Shown: piece by piece, positions 53,255-62,249 of the stretch
Layout: the number at the start of each line of letters is the position of its first letter
Position numbering within the stretch: position 1 is the stretch's first letter
Assembly (NCBI GenBank): GCA_016196755.1
Contig: JACPXC010000023.1
Span: forward strand, 1-64,000
DNA: 64,000 bases
Origin: Elusimicrobiota bacterium
GTDB taxonomy: Bacteria > Elusimicrobiota > Elusimicrobia > UBA1565
Reading direction: 5' to 3'
The notes under the pieces: generated by a model
What the model was told of the DNA's origin: nothing
Database searches by the model: none
Seen by the model: only the letters and a program-made list of their open reading frames with translations
Translations under genes and position numbers: made by a program

Positions 53255-54087
53255 GGGAGCCTCGAGCGCTCGGCGGCCTCGGCGTCGCCGGGGGCCAGCG
53301 CGGCCAGCCGGGCGTAGGCCTCGGCGGCCGCCGCGCGCTCGCCAGAGTCCCAGAGCAGGCGCGCTAATTGGCGCTGGACATCGGGGTGCGCCGGCGCCAG
53401 GCGCACGGCGGCCTCGAGCCGCCGCCGCGCCGGGCCCGGCTTGCCCAAAGCCGCCAAGGCCTGGCCCTCGACGACCAATGCCCCCGCCAGGCCGGGATGG
53501 TGGCGGAAGACCTCGGCGCCCAGGCGCGCGGCCTCCGCGGCGCGGCCCTGCCGCAGGAGGACGCGCGCCAGGGAGATGCCCGCTCCGGCCAAGCCGGGGG
53601 ACGAGGCCCAGATGCCCGCGTAGATGCGGCTCGCGGCTTCGAACCGCCCGTAGCCCTCGAGGGCGTTGGCATAATGGAAGGCCATGACCGGGTCGCGCGG
53701 GTCGAGCTTGGCGCAGCGTCGATGCGCCGCCAAGGCGCGGCCGGGGTCCCCCATCCTGTGATAGGCGTTGCCGAGCAGCGGGCAGGCCTCGGTCGGATGA
53801 GCAGAGAGAAGAAGGACGCGCTCGGCCGACGCCGCGGCGCCGGCGGAGTCGCCCGTGGCGTAGAGCAGCTTGGCTTCCTCGAGCAGCAGGACCGGCTCGT
53901 CGGGCGTCCCGGCCAGCAGGGCGCGGACCAGCGGCAGGGCCTCGGCGTCTCTGCCGCGCGCGGAGAGGTCCTTGGCCCGGCTCCATAGGCCGGCGCTGGA
54001 GGCCCCGCCCGAGAGCCCGGCCAAGGACGAGGCGGCCGCCATGGCCGCGGCGAGGAGCAGCAGGGGCGCGGAAAGGCGGGCGCTCAC
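53251..54087 (-). CDS. Exported TPR-repeat protein
   Basis: 278 residues from GTG 54087. N-terminal hydrophobic signal (APLLLLAAAMAAASSLAG), then at least five TPR-like repeats (AEALPLVRALLAGTPDEPVL; AHPTEACPLLGNAYHRMGDP; DPVMAFHYANALEGYGRFEA; and others). TCTAAT exactly six bases upstream supports this GTG over one at 54120. It is co-transcribed with the sulfatase-fold enzyme and probably scaffolds it. Confidence 0.72.
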   Translation of the reverse strand: MSARLSAPLLLLAAAMAAASSLAGLSGGASSAGLWSRAKDLSARGRDAEALPLVRALLAGTPDEPVLLLEEAKLLYATGDSAGAAASAERVLLLSAHPTEACPLLGNAYHRMGDPGRALAAHRRCAKLDPRDPVMAFHYANALEGYGRFEAASRIYAGIWASSPGLAGAGISLARVLLRQGRAAEAARLGAEVFRHHPGLAGALVVEGQALAALGKPGPARRRLEAAVRLAPAHPDVQRQLARLLWDSGERAAAAEAYARLAALAPGDAEAAERSRLP

Positions 54088-54093
54088 TCGGAG

Positions 54094-54099
54094 ATTAGA
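54094..54099 (-). promoter_or_regulatory. -10 box, predicted leaderless start
   Basis: TCTAAT (5 of 6 matches to TATAAT) ends six bases before the GTG at 54087. Confidence 0.4.
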
Positions 54100-54153
54100 G
54101 CAAAGCGCGGCGGACTTCACACCGGCGCGGAATTTTTGTCAAATCCGGTCGTC

Positions 54154-54570
54154 ATGGAAGGAGCCTTGGGTCGGTCTTTGAAGGAGAAGGTCGCCGCGCA
54201 GCTCAAAGGGGCGGCCGACGCGCCGGCGCGCGCCGGCGGCATGGTCCAGGACGCGTTGACCGCCACGGGGCTGCGCGGTTCGGCCGCGGCTGGCGCGGTG
54301 CGCGAGGCCTGCGCGGGTGCTTTGACCGGGCTCTACCTGGCCGAGGCCGACCTGCCGGCCTGCGCGGTGGGAATCCTGCGCGCCGTCAACGACTGGGCCG
54401 GCTCGGCCGGCCTCGACGCGATGGAGGCGCTCATGGCGGCGGTCGACGGACTGGCCCGGGCGTCGCGCAACCTGGCCCCGACCGACGTCGACGCCGTGCG
54501 CGCCCGCATCGATGCCGCCTTCGACGGCGCCGGGCAGGCCTTCAGCGACGCATGCCACAAGGCGGACTGA
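54154..54570 (+). CDS. Small hypothetical alpha-helical protein
   Basis: 138 residues, Ala-rich and predicted all-helical (LKEKVAAQLKGAADAPARAG; ALMAAVDGLARASRNLAPTD). No signal peptide or known domain. An in-frame TTG at 54136 could add six residues; the ATG is preferred. It is convergent with the CBS gene. Possibly a small cytoplasmic regulator; function unknown. Confidence 0.5.
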   Translation: MEGALGRSLKEKVAAQLKGAADAPARAGGMVQDALTATGLRGSAAAGAVREACAGALTGLYLAEADLPACAVGILRAVNDWAGSAGLDAMEALMAAVDGLARASRNLAPTDVDAVRARIDAAFDGAGQAFSDACHKAD

Positions 54571-54582
54571 GCCGCCTGGCTG

Positions 54583-55023
54583 TTATCGGCCTTTCGGCCG
54601 CGCTTGGCAGTAATCCGCGAAGTAGCGCAGGTAGGCGTCTTCCTCGAACACTTCGCCGAGGATGCCGGCGAAATCCGAAAGGCTGACCATCCCCACGGGA
54701 CGGCCGCCGTCGACGATGGGGACGTGCCTGAAGCGCCGCGCCGCGAGCAGCTCGAAGACCCGCTCCACCGGCTCGTCGACCCCTACCGTCTGCGGGTCGC
54801 GGGTCATGACCCGGGAGACGGGCGTGGCGGCCGGGGGCAGTTCGTCCGGGACGACACGCGTCAGCAGGTCGCGCTCGGTGAAGATCCCGGCCAGCGTCCC
54901 GCCCTCGACGACGAGGACGCAGCCCACGCGCTTGTCCCGCATGAGCCGGCAGGCCGACAGGACGGAGTCTCCGGGCGCGACAGAGATGACGGAGCAGCAG
55001 AGCATGCGGGCGGTGCGTTCCAT
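54583..55023 (-). CDS. CBS-domain pair protein
   Basis: 146 residues forming one Bateman module: CBS1 (VLSACRLMRDKRVGCVLVVE, AGIFTERDLLTRVV) and CBS2 (SRVMTRDPQTVGVDEPVERV, RRFRHVPIVDGGRPVGMVSLSDF). It probably binds adenine nucleotides and regulates a partner. ATG with TAGAAT exactly six bases upstream. Divergent from the HEAT-protein gene; their promoters interleave. Confidence 0.88.
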   Translation of the reverse strand: MERTARMLCCSVISVAPGDSVLSACRLMRDKRVGCVLVVEGGTLAGIFTERDLLTRVVPDELPPAATPVSRVMTRDPQTVGVDEPVERVFELLAARRFRHVPIVDGGRPVGMVSLSDFAGILGEVFEEDAYLRYFADYCQARPKGR

Positions 55024-55029
55024 TGCCGG

Positions 55030-55035
55030 ATTCTA
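55030..55035 (-). promoter_or_regulatory. -10 box of the CBS gene, predicted leaderless
   Basis: TAGAAT ends six bases before the ATG at 55023; no ribosome site is possible. Confidence 0.5.
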
Positions 55036-55052
55036 ACAAGAACGCGCCCGCC

Positions 55053-55081
55053 TTGCGCCTTTTCCGGCCTCCCGCTACACT
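55053..55081 (+). promoter_or_regulatory. Promoter of the HEAT-protein gene, predicted leaderless
   Basis: TTGCGC (55053-55058), a 17-base spacer, and TACACT (55076-55081), six bases before the GTG at 55088. The transcription start would coincide with the start codon. Confidence 0.55.
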
Positions 55082-55087
55082 CACAGC

Positions 55088-56831
55088 GTGCCCGAAGCGA
55101 TCCGCAACGACCCCGTCCTGCGCAAGCGGCGCGAGGCGGCCGAGACGATGCTCGCCGCCTTGGTCAAGGGCTCGCGCACGATCATCCTCTACGCGCCGGG
55201 CCACACCCTCATCGGCCAGATCGTCGAGCGCGTGCGGACCCTGCTCCTGGCCGCCGTGGGCGAGGAGCCGAACATCCAGCTCGACGTCAAGGCCAAGCAG
55301 ATCATCCTCGAGGACGAGCCGCTGGCCGACCTGCCGGAGCTGACCACCCTTGCCGTCGCGCTCCACACCTTGGGGATCGGGCAGATCCTCCTGACCGCCC
55401 GCGTGTCGGTCGAAAGCCTTGAGACGTTCATGCGCGCCCTGAACTGGAAGCCCGACGAGAAGCGCACGCTCACCGACCTGCAGAAGGCCGTCCAGGAGAC
55501 CCGCCTCGACGGGCTCCAGCTCATCAGCATCATGAGCTTCGTGGCTACGGGCGAGGAGGAAGAGTCGACCCAGCGCCCGGGCGGCCTGAGCGAGGGTGAG
55601 CTCCAAGCCCTCGAGGCCGCGGCGGACCTGCCGGACTTCCTGCACATCCTCCTGCGGCGCAACGAGCTGCTATACAGCCGCGAGGCCGAGGCGTTGTCGG
55701 CGCTCTACGACCAGGCGCTGACGGGGGAGTTGGCGGCCGAGGAGTTCGAGGCACAGATGCCTTGGGCGCTCTACGACCCGCGGGTGCGTGCGCGCTGGGA
55801 CGTCTTCCGCGCCGGGTTGGCGGGACGCGTGAAGTGGACCTCCCGGGACCTGGTCTCCGAGCTGGCGCTGGCCACCAAGGCCGACCGCGCGGCGCTGGCC
55901 GACCATCACGCGCACGACGGCTCCGCCTCGGCCGAGCACGCGCTCAAGACGGTCCATGCCCTGCTCGACGCTCCGGTCGGGGAGCGCCAACCGCGCTTCG
56001 CCCTGCAGGTCTACCGGAGGCTGCTCGAGGACATGGCCCGTTCGGGCCGCTTGCCGGCGCTGCTGACCGAGTACCGCCTCTGGCAGGCCCGCGCCGCCGA
56101 CCCGCGCTGGGGCGCCTATCTCGCGGCCCTGCGCGACGACATCGAGCGCCTCACGCCCACCCCGGCCGTCGCCGAGGCGGCGGTGGCGCGCCTGGGCGAG
56201 CGCTCCGGCGACGCGGACGCCTTCGAGGAGCTGGCGGGCTTCCTGCTCAACTGCGGCCCCGCGGTCATGGCGCCGCGCGAGGCTGGCCCGCCGCCTGGGC
56301 ACCGGGGCCGTGGCCGAGGCGCTCAAGGACGAGGACTATTTCGTAGTCGTGCAGGCCCTGGCGATATTAGACGAGGTCGGCGGTCCCGAGCTGGTCGCCC
56401 GCGCCGCGCCGCTTCTGCGCCACGGCCACGCGAAGGTGCGAACCGCCGCCATCCGGGTGCTCGGCAAGGCGGGGGGGGAGGAGGCCGCCAAGGCCCTGGC
56501 CGCGGCCATCGCCTCGGGGGACCATGGCGACGAGGCCAAGCTGGCGGCCACGTCCCTCTCGCTCATAACGGGGGTGGAGGCCGACAAGAAGCTCCTGGCC
56601 GCCTACCGCGCCAACGACAGTTATGAGACGCGGGTGGCCATCGTCACGGCCCTGAGCCGCTGCGGCACGCATGAGGTCGAGGCGTTCCTCGTCGCGGTCA
56701 CCAAGCAGACCTTCATGGAGTGGCTCAAGGGTCTCTTCGGCTGGCTGACCGGGGCGCCCAAGGACCTGCGCGAGGCCGCCCTGCACGCGCTCGAGGACGT
56801 CCGTAAGGAGCTCCGTGGCGCGAAAGGCTAG
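55088..56831 (+). CDS. HEAT-repeat signalling-type protein, apparently frameshifted near 56282
   Basis: The first frame (GTG 55088) reads about 398 codons ending ...NCGPAVMAPRE. The coding signal then continues in another frame as LARRLGTGAVAEALKDEDYFVVVQALAIL...ELRGAKG to 56831, so one extra G at about 56282 breaks the gene. The restored product of about 580 residues has an N-terminal domain also present in the next gene (IILYAPGHTLIGQIVERVR). Ala/Leu-rich helices follow, then C-terminal HEAT-type repeats (AAPLLRHGHAKVRTAAIRVL). A sequencing error, a true mutation or frameshifting are all possible; no slippery sequence is evident. Confidence 0.65.
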
Positions 56832-58272
56832 GAAGTCCCGCGCCGGGCTCGAGCGCTGGAAGAACTTCGTCGAGTGCCTGCGGCTCATGAACTTCGCCTT
56901 TACGAACGTGCGCCTCTACCCGCCCGCCCATGCCAGCGTCACCGAGACCCTGACCGCGCTCCAAGCCGGCCTGGCCAGCCTCCTCGAGGAGCAGGAGGAC
57001 GTCGGGTACGGCTTTATGGACGAGATGCTCTACGTCGAGGGCGCGATGAGCCTCGAGGAGACCCAGAAGAACGAGATGCTCGTCGAGCGCTTCGCGCGCT
57101 GCCGGGTGAAGTACCTCACCATCGAGAAGGGGATCGAGCGCGCCGACCTCCTCAAGTTCTTCGTCGCGCTCAACGACGAGTCCAAGAAGAGCCAAGCCGA
57201 CCCGCCGTCGGAGGTCATCGCCCGGGCCGGGGTCGAGCACATGCACGTCGTCGAGGCCGAGGTCGCCGATACGGAGAGCAAGTCGAAGCTGGCGCGCCGC
57301 AAGACCCTGCTCGACTGGTACGAGCGGGCCTGCGGCGTCGTCAAGGACGTCCAAGCCCAGCTCTTCAAGGGGCCGGCCGCGGACCTCAGGCCCCTCTACC
57401 GCGTGGCCGACGACCTGATGGCCACGGTGCGCACGAAGGGCTTCGAGCCGCTGCCCCTGGTCGCCCGTCTAGGCGCCGCCCCCGACCCGCATATCGGCCA
57501 CGCCGTCAACGTGGCCATGCTGTGCTGCTCGTTGGGGGAGCTCCACGGCCTCAACTCGGGCCAGCTCCAGACCCTCTGCGCCGCGGCCTTCCTCCATGAC
57601 ATGGGGCGCTGCGTCATCCCTCCGGAATGGACCAAGACCGGGGCCCCGCTATCGCTCTTCGAGCGCTCGGTCGTCCACCAGCACGCCTCGTGGGGCTTCC
57701 TCCTGTTGGCGCGCTGCCCCGAAGTCCCGCCGCAGCTGGCCGTGCTGGCGGGGCGCCACCACGACGATCCGTGCGCGGCGCGCACCGACGGCTACGCCTC
57801 CGACGTCTTCCACCGCATCCTCCACGCCGCCGACGTCTATGACCTGGCGACCTTCAGCGACGCGCGCTACTGGCGCAAGCACCGTCCCGACCGCATCCTC
57901 CGCCACATCATGCGCCGGCGCGCCGTGACGGCCGACGCCGCCGTCGTGAAGCTCCTCGGCCGCCTGGTCGGTTGGTACCCGGTCGGCGCGCTGGTCTCCC
58001 TCGACGACGGGCGCCGCGGCGTCGTGGTGCGCTCCAATCCCACCCACCCCGGTCGGCCGAAGGTCTGCCTGCTGGGGGAGGAGGGCGCGCTGCCGGAGGG
58101 CGCCCCGGAGGGCTTCGAGGCGCCGCCCGTCGTGGTCGACTGCCTGGACCCGGACGCCGGCGGGCTGGGATTCGCGCACGGCGTGGCCGCAGTCCTCGGC
58201 ACGGACACCGACCCCGAGGCGCGCGCCTGGCTCGAGCGCAAGAAGGACTACCTGGTCGGCTACGGGATCTGA
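56815..58272 (+). CDS. HD-domain protein with degenerate HD-GYP features
   Basis: 485 residues. The N-terminal domain (NFAFTNVRLYPPAHASVTETLTALQ) resembles that of the preceding gene. The HD domain has HAVNVAMLCCSLG and AAFLHDMGRCVIPPEW, with a second helix (VVHQHASWGFLLL). The HHE..DG.GYP motif of c-di-GMP phosphodiesterases is reduced to RHHDDPCAARTDGYAS, so the GYP is lost. A further domain of about 100 residues follows. It overlaps the HEAT gene by 17 bases. It may be an altered phosphodiesterase or a sensor-type HD protein. Confidence 0.75.
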   Translation: MARKARKSRAGLERWKNFVECLRLMNFAFTNVRLYPPAHASVTETLTALQAGLASLLEEQEDVGYGFMDEMLYVEGAMSLEETQKNEMLVERFARCRVKYLTIEKGIERADLLKFFVALNDESKKSQADPPSEVIARAGVEHMHVVEAEVADTESKSKLARRKTLLDWYERACGVVKDVQAQLFKGPAADLRPLYRVADDLMATVRTKGFEPLPLVARLGAAPDPHIGHAVNVAMLCCSLGELHGLNSGQLQTLCAAAFLHDMGRCVIPPEWTKTGAPLSLFERSVVHQHASWGFLLLARCPEVPPQLAVLAGRHHDDPCAARTDGYASDVFHRILHAADVYDLATFSDARYWRKHRPDRILRHIMRRRAVTADAAVVKLLGRLVGWYPVGALVSLDDGRRGVVVRSNPTHPGRPKVCLLGEEGALPEGAPEGFEAPPVVVDCLDPDAGGLGFAHGVAAVLGTDTDPEARAWLERKKDYLVGYGI

Positions 58273-59393
58273 GCGCGCGCAGCGAGGAGGCGGGACTCCT
58301 CGTGCGCGTAGAAGACGTCCTCGTAGGACCCCGTGGAGCCGTCGGCCCGGATGAACCGCGCGCCCTCGCGGCGGAGCACGTCGTTGCCCTGGCCGTCGAA
58401 GTTGAGGACCCGGTGGGTCGTGCCGTCGGCGAGGAAGATTTCGCTGACCCCGGCTTCCTTCGGGGACAGGACCTTCTTGGCCCAGCCGCCCACGCGGAAG
58501 GCCAGCCCATAGCGGCGATGCAGGCGCTCGAGGTCCGCGCGGTCGAGGCGCCGTCCGGCGAGCCGTCCCGTCGCCAGCACGCCCTGCTCCTCGGCCCGGA
58601 GGAGGAAGGCCTCTAGCGCCTGGAAGCCGTCCCGATAGGTCTCCGAGCGGCCGCCGCGGATGCGGGAGTCGAAGCCGAAGAGCTCCCGGCCGCTCTTGCC
58701 GGCCTTGCCGTCGCCGTCGGCGTCGAAGACCAGCGCGGCCGTCCCGGAGGCCAGTTCGTGGATGGCGACCGGCCGGCCGTCGCCGCGGACGTCGAAGCGG
58801 GTCAGGAGGTTGGTCGTCCGGACCCCCGCTCCCGATAGGTCGAAGACCAAGGGGTCGGCCAACGCCCGGTCGTTGACCGCGCCGTCGGCTTCGCCGTTGG
58901 CCGCCCGCCGGGCGGCTTCGATCCGCTCCGCCCGGGCGGGGGCGGCGGCGTTGCCCATCCAAAGGAGGCCGGCCCGCGCCGAGCGCGGTCTCAGGCTCGG
59001 GCGAGACAGCAGGTCTTCGACCAGGGGGGGGCCGTCGTTGAAGCTGACAGTGTCGGCTGGTGCGGTCGATCGGAGCCGGGGCGCCGGTGCCGCGAGCTTC
59101 TGCGGAGAAGTCCGGGGGAGCTCAAACGGAATCAGGCCCGCGTCCTGGGGGTGCGGGAGGGCCGCTTCAGGTGCCCGGGCGGCGGCGGGCGCCATCGGCG
59201 CTAGCCGCGCGCGGCCGACGACGAACAAGGCTGAGATGCAGGCGGCCGCCATCGCCGCGCCGGCCAAAGCCCCGACCAGGTATTCGGGCCCGGTGCTCGG
59301 CGCCGCGGGAGCCGCCGCGAAGGGGCTCCGGGCCGGCGCCTCCGACGTCGCCGGGACCGCCTTTCTCACGCTGACGCTTTGACCGTAGCTCAT
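58260..59393 (-). CDS. Membrane-anchored protein with calcium-binding-like EF/RTX-type loop
   Basis: 377 residues. One hydrophobic segment at about 40-62 (VGALAGAAMAAACISALFVV) is followed by a Pro/Ala linker. A C-terminal domain (residues about 175-370) has DPLVFDLSGAGVRTT and LVFDADGDGKAGKSGRELFG; the second loop has the DxDxDG layout of calcium-binding proteins. The rest (RGGRSETYRDGFQALEAFLL) is unrecognised. The protein probably presents a calcium-dependent domain outside the membrane. It is convergent with the HD gene (13-base overlap). Confidence 0.6.
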   Translation of the reverse strand: MSYGQSVSVRKAVPATSEAPARSPFAAAPAAPSTGPEYLVGALAGAAMAAACISALFVVGRARLAPMAPAAARAPEAALPHPQDAGLIPFELPRTSPQKLAAPAPRLRSTAPADTVSFNDGPPLVEDLLSRPSLRPRSARAGLLWMGNAAAPARAERIEAARRAANGEADGAVNDRALADPLVFDLSGAGVRTTNLLTRFDVRGDGRPVAIHELASGTAALVFDADGDGKAGKSGRELFGFDSRIRGGRSETYRDGFQALEAFLLRAEEQGVLATGRLAGRRLDRADLERLHRRYGLAFRVGGWAKKVLSPKEAGVSEIFLADGTTHRVLNFDGQGNDVLRREGARFIRADGSTGSYEDVFYAHEESRLLAARAQIP

Positions 59394-59475
59394 GGCCCCC
59401 CCGTCCTGGCCTCAGTATGCGCGCGGAGCGTCGCCGGTTTGTTTCGGGAGGTTAAGAATCACGTAAGAACCAATG

Positions 59476-59507
59476 AAAAGGCCCCCGCCTTTCGGCGGGG
59501 GCTTTTT
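59476..59507 (-). terminator. Rho-independent terminator of nrdJ (bidirectional)
   Basis: The 9-bp GC stem GCCCCCGCC/GGCGGGGGC with a TTTC loop (59481-59502) is flanked by TTTTT on the plus side and AAAA on the other. On the minus strand it follows the nrdJ stop by about 20 bases. The remainder of 59394-59522 holds nothing else. Confidence 0.88.
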
Positions 59508-59522
59508 CACGCTCAGGCTAGG

Positions 59523-62066
59523 CTACGAGCACTTCGAGTAGCCGCAGTCCTTGCAGGACGGCTCCGAGCAGCCCGACTCGTAGGCCACGTTGGCGGAGTA
59601 GCACTTGGGGCAGTGCGACATCCTCGTGAACTCGATGAGGGCGTCGACGTCCTTCTTCTGTCCCGTCTTCTCGTCGTCGATCCAACCGGTGCGCTTCAAG
59701 TGCTCGCGCAGAGCCACGCTGACGCCGTGGGCGATCGAGTCGATGCGCTTCTCGCCGAAGCCCAGCGGCTTGTCGCCCTTGACCGAGTTCAGGTGCTTGA
59801 GGATCTTGATCGGGTCGCCGCCCTCCGCCAGATACTTGGACAGCAGGATCCCGAGCACCGTCGTAAGGCCCGAGATCTCGGTCCCCAGCGGCGGGATGTT
59901 CGTGAACACCTGGTAGGGCCCGCGTTCGTCGTAGTTGATGTGGATGTGGAGCGGGCCGTAGCCGGTCTTGATCTGGTAGTACTCGGACTTCACGCCGTAG
60001 GCGTCCGAGGGCTCCCGCCTTTTCTTCAAAGGCGCGGCCGCCGGGGCGGCCGTCGACGAGATGTTGAGCACCTGCTGGGACTTGGAGCCGTCGCGGTAGA
60101 CGGTCAGGCCCTTGCAGCCCAGCTCGTAGGCCATGAGATACGCCCGGCGGACGTCGTCGGGGGTCGCCGAGTTGGGCAGGTTGATCGTCTTCGAGACGCC
60201 GTTGTCGGTGTGCTTCTGGAACGCCGACTGGACCTGGATGTGGAAGTCCACCGAGACGTCGTGCGCGGTCGGGAACAGGCGCTGGACCTTCGGCGGGATC
60301 TCGGAGATGCCCCGCACCGACTTGTGGTTGTCGTTGATCTTCTTCCACAGGTCGGTCTTCGAGAGGCCCCAGAAGTTGTTCTCCTCGGCCATAAGCTTGA
60401 AGAGCGGATTGACCTCGACGAAGACGTCCTTCTGGTCCGGCGCCTTGTTGTGCTTCAAGGCGTCGAGCGCCTTCGCGTTGTAGCGGGTGTAGGCCACGGC
60501 GAAGAACGGCTCGATCCCTCCGCCCTGCAGGCCCGCGGCGATGGCGATCGTCCCGGTGGGGGCGATCGTCGTGCGCGCGCAGTTGCGGGGCATGTCGGCC
60601 TGGCCGCGGAAGTGCGGGCCGGCCGGGTCGTAGACCGAGTCCTTCCAGTTCGGGAACACCCCGCGCTCTTGGGCGATCTGCTCGGAGGCCTCGAGCGACT
60701 TCTCGTTGATGAAGCGCATGAGCTTCTCGGCGAACTCGAGGCCCGCGGGGGAGTCGAACGGGATGCCCATCTTGACGAGCATCTCCGCCCAGCCCATGAC
60801 GCCCAAGCCGATGCGGCGGTTGCCCTTCGCCATGGCCTCGATCTCGGGCATCGGGTAGTTGTTGATCTCGATGACGTCGTCGAGGAACCGGATCGAGGCG
60901 TGGATGGAAGCCTCGAGGCGCTCGAAGTTCGTCGTGCCCTCGCCGACCGGGCCCTCGACGAAGTTGGCCAGGTTGAGCGAACCCAGGTTGCACGGCTCCC
61001 AGGGCAAAAGCGGCTGCTCGCCGCAGGGGTTGGTGCTCTCGATCTGGCCGAGCGCGGGGGTCGGGTTGGAGCCCGAGCTGTTGATGCGGTCGATGACGAC
61101 GTAGCCCGGGTCGCCGGTCTTCCATGCGTACTCGACCATCATGTCGAAGACCTCGCGAGCGCGGACCTTGCCGCAGGGCTGGCCGTCGCGCGGGCTCTTG
61201 AGGTCGTACTCCTTATCTTCCTTGACCGCCGCGATGAAGGCCGCGTCGATGCCCACGGAGACGTTGAAGTTCTCCATGATGCCGGTCTGCTGCTTCATGA
61301 CGATGAAGTCCTTGATCTCCGGGTGGGTGTAGTGCAGGATGCCCATGTTGGCGCCGCGGCGCGTGCCGCCCTGCTTCACGACGTCGGTCATCTTGTCGTA
61401 GATCTGCATGAAGGAGATGGCACCCGAGGCCACGCCTTGGGTCTTCTTGACCGGGTCGCCCTTGGGCCGGAGCCGGCTAAACGAGAATCCCGTCCCGCCG
61501 CCCGACTTCTGGATCAGCGACTGCGCGGTGAGAGCCTTGGTGATGCCTTCCATGGAGTCCGGCACCGGGAGGACGTAGCAGGCCGAGAGCTGCTGGAGTT
61601 CGCGCCCGGCGTTCATGAGGGTCGGGGAGTTCGGCAGGAAGTCCCAGGAGGCCATCAGATTGTAGAAGCGTGTCTCCCAGGTGGCCACCAGGCGCGCCGC
61701 CTCGGGGATTTTCTGGACCGTCTTCTCGAGATTGGCGATGAGGTGCATGAAGTTCTTGTCCCGGTCGCCGGCCTCGCCGATCCCTTCGTGGAAGAGGGTC
61801 ATGGAGGTGGCCTTGGCGTCGGGGGCCGGGGCCGCGGCGGAGTGGACGGTGCGGCGGACGCCGTCGTAGACGCCCCACTTCTCGGCGGAGGGATGCAGGA
61901 GTATCTCGGCCAAAGCGATGTTGTGCGCCACGCCCTCCAGCCACTGCTCGGCCGAGGGGGTGTCGCGCAGGTACTTATCCCTAATAACCTTGAGCTGGTT
62001 CTCGCTGATCTGGAGCTTGGAGACCTTCTTGGCGGAGTCCTTGGCGACCGTCTTTAGCTGCTTCAC
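59523..62066 (-). CDS. nrdJ: Adenosylcobalamin-dependent (class II) ribonucleotide reductase
   Basis: Reduces ribonucleotides to deoxyribonucleotides using a cobalamin-derived thiyl radical, with no oxygen requirement. 847 residues. SGGGTGFSFSRLRPKGDPV is the effector/substrate loop; NPCGEQ (346-351) carries the active-site Cys348 and Glu350. RTTIAPTGTIAIAAG and QSAFQKHTDNGVSKTINLP are further landmarks. The C-terminus is a cysteine-rich zinc-ribbon tail (CPKCYSANVAYESGCSEPSC). GTG start with an AGAGGTGAG ribosome site; the mRNA has a leader of about 100 bases. Confidence 0.95.
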   Translation of the reverse strand: MKQLKTVAKDSAKKVSKLQISENQLKVIRDKYLRDTPSAEQWLEGVAHNIALAEILLHPSAEKWGVYDGVRRTVHSAAAPAPDAKATSMTLFHEGIGEAGDRDKNFMHLIANLEKTVQKIPEAARLVATWETRFYNLMASWDFLPNSPTLMNAGRELQQLSACYVLPVPDSMEGITKALTAQSLIQKSGGGTGFSFSRLRPKGDPVKKTQGVASGAISFMQIYDKMTDVVKQGGTRRGANMGILHYTHPEIKDFIVMKQQTGIMENFNVSVGIDAAFIAAVKEDKEYDLKSPRDGQPCGKVRAREVFDMMVEYAWKTGDPGYVVIDRINSSGSNPTPALGQIESTNPCGEQPLLPWEPCNLGSLNLANFVEGPVGEGTTNFERLEASIHASIRFLDDVIEINNYPMPEIEAMAKGNRRIGLGVMGWAEMLVKMGIPFDSPAGLEFAEKLMRFINEKSLEASEQIAQERGVFPNWKDSVYDPAGPHFRGQADMPRNCARTTIAPTGTIAIAAGLQGGGIEPFFAVAYTRYNAKALDALKHNKAPDQKDVFVEVNPLFKLMAEENNFWGLSKTDLWKKINDNHKSVRGISEIPPKVQRLFPTAHDVSVDFHIQVQSAFQKHTDNGVSKTINLPNSATPDDVRRAYLMAYELGCKGLTVYRDGSKSQQVLNISSTAAPAAAPLKKRREPSDAYGVKSEYYQIKTGYGPLHIHINYDERGPYQVFTNIPPLGTEISGLTTVLGILLSKYLAEGGDPIKILKHLNSVKGDKPLGFGEKRIDSIAHGVSVALREHLKRTGWIDDEKTGQKKDVDALIEFTRMSHCPKCYSANVAYESGCSEPSCKDCGYSKCS

Positions 62067-62170
62067 AAATACTCACCTCTTTTCACCCGCCCTAGGTCCA
62101 AAGTCCTACCCGCTCAGACCCGGGCGCGATGCTATTGTTTCCCATCGTTCAAAGCAATAACTGCGCGGTT
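62067..62170 (-). promoter_or_regulatory. Structured 5' leader of nrdJ
   Basis: About 100 bases between the predicted transcription start and the GTG. A stem can form between TATTGCTTT and GAAACAATA (one bulged C), and TAGGACTTTGGACCTA forms a shorter one. Neither fits the cobalamin riboswitch (no B12 box), so any control element is unknown. Confidence 0.35.
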
Positions 62171-62174
62171 CAGA

Positions 62175-62203
62175 AGTTTAACACCAGCCCTATTTTTTGT
62201 CAA
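62175..62203 (-). promoter_or_regulatory. Sigma70-type promoter of nrdJ
   Basis: TTGACA on the minus strand (62198-62203), a 17-base spacer, and TAAACT (62175-62180). The -35 is a perfect consensus match. Confidence 0.8.
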
Positions 62204-62249
62204 CACTTCTCGTCGAGAAAGGCCGTTTCCGAGGCTTTCTGCCGGACCA

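Noticed and set aside
62067..62170. Cobalamin riboswitch upstream of nrdJ
   Set aside because: No B12 box or conserved core visible; only generic stems.
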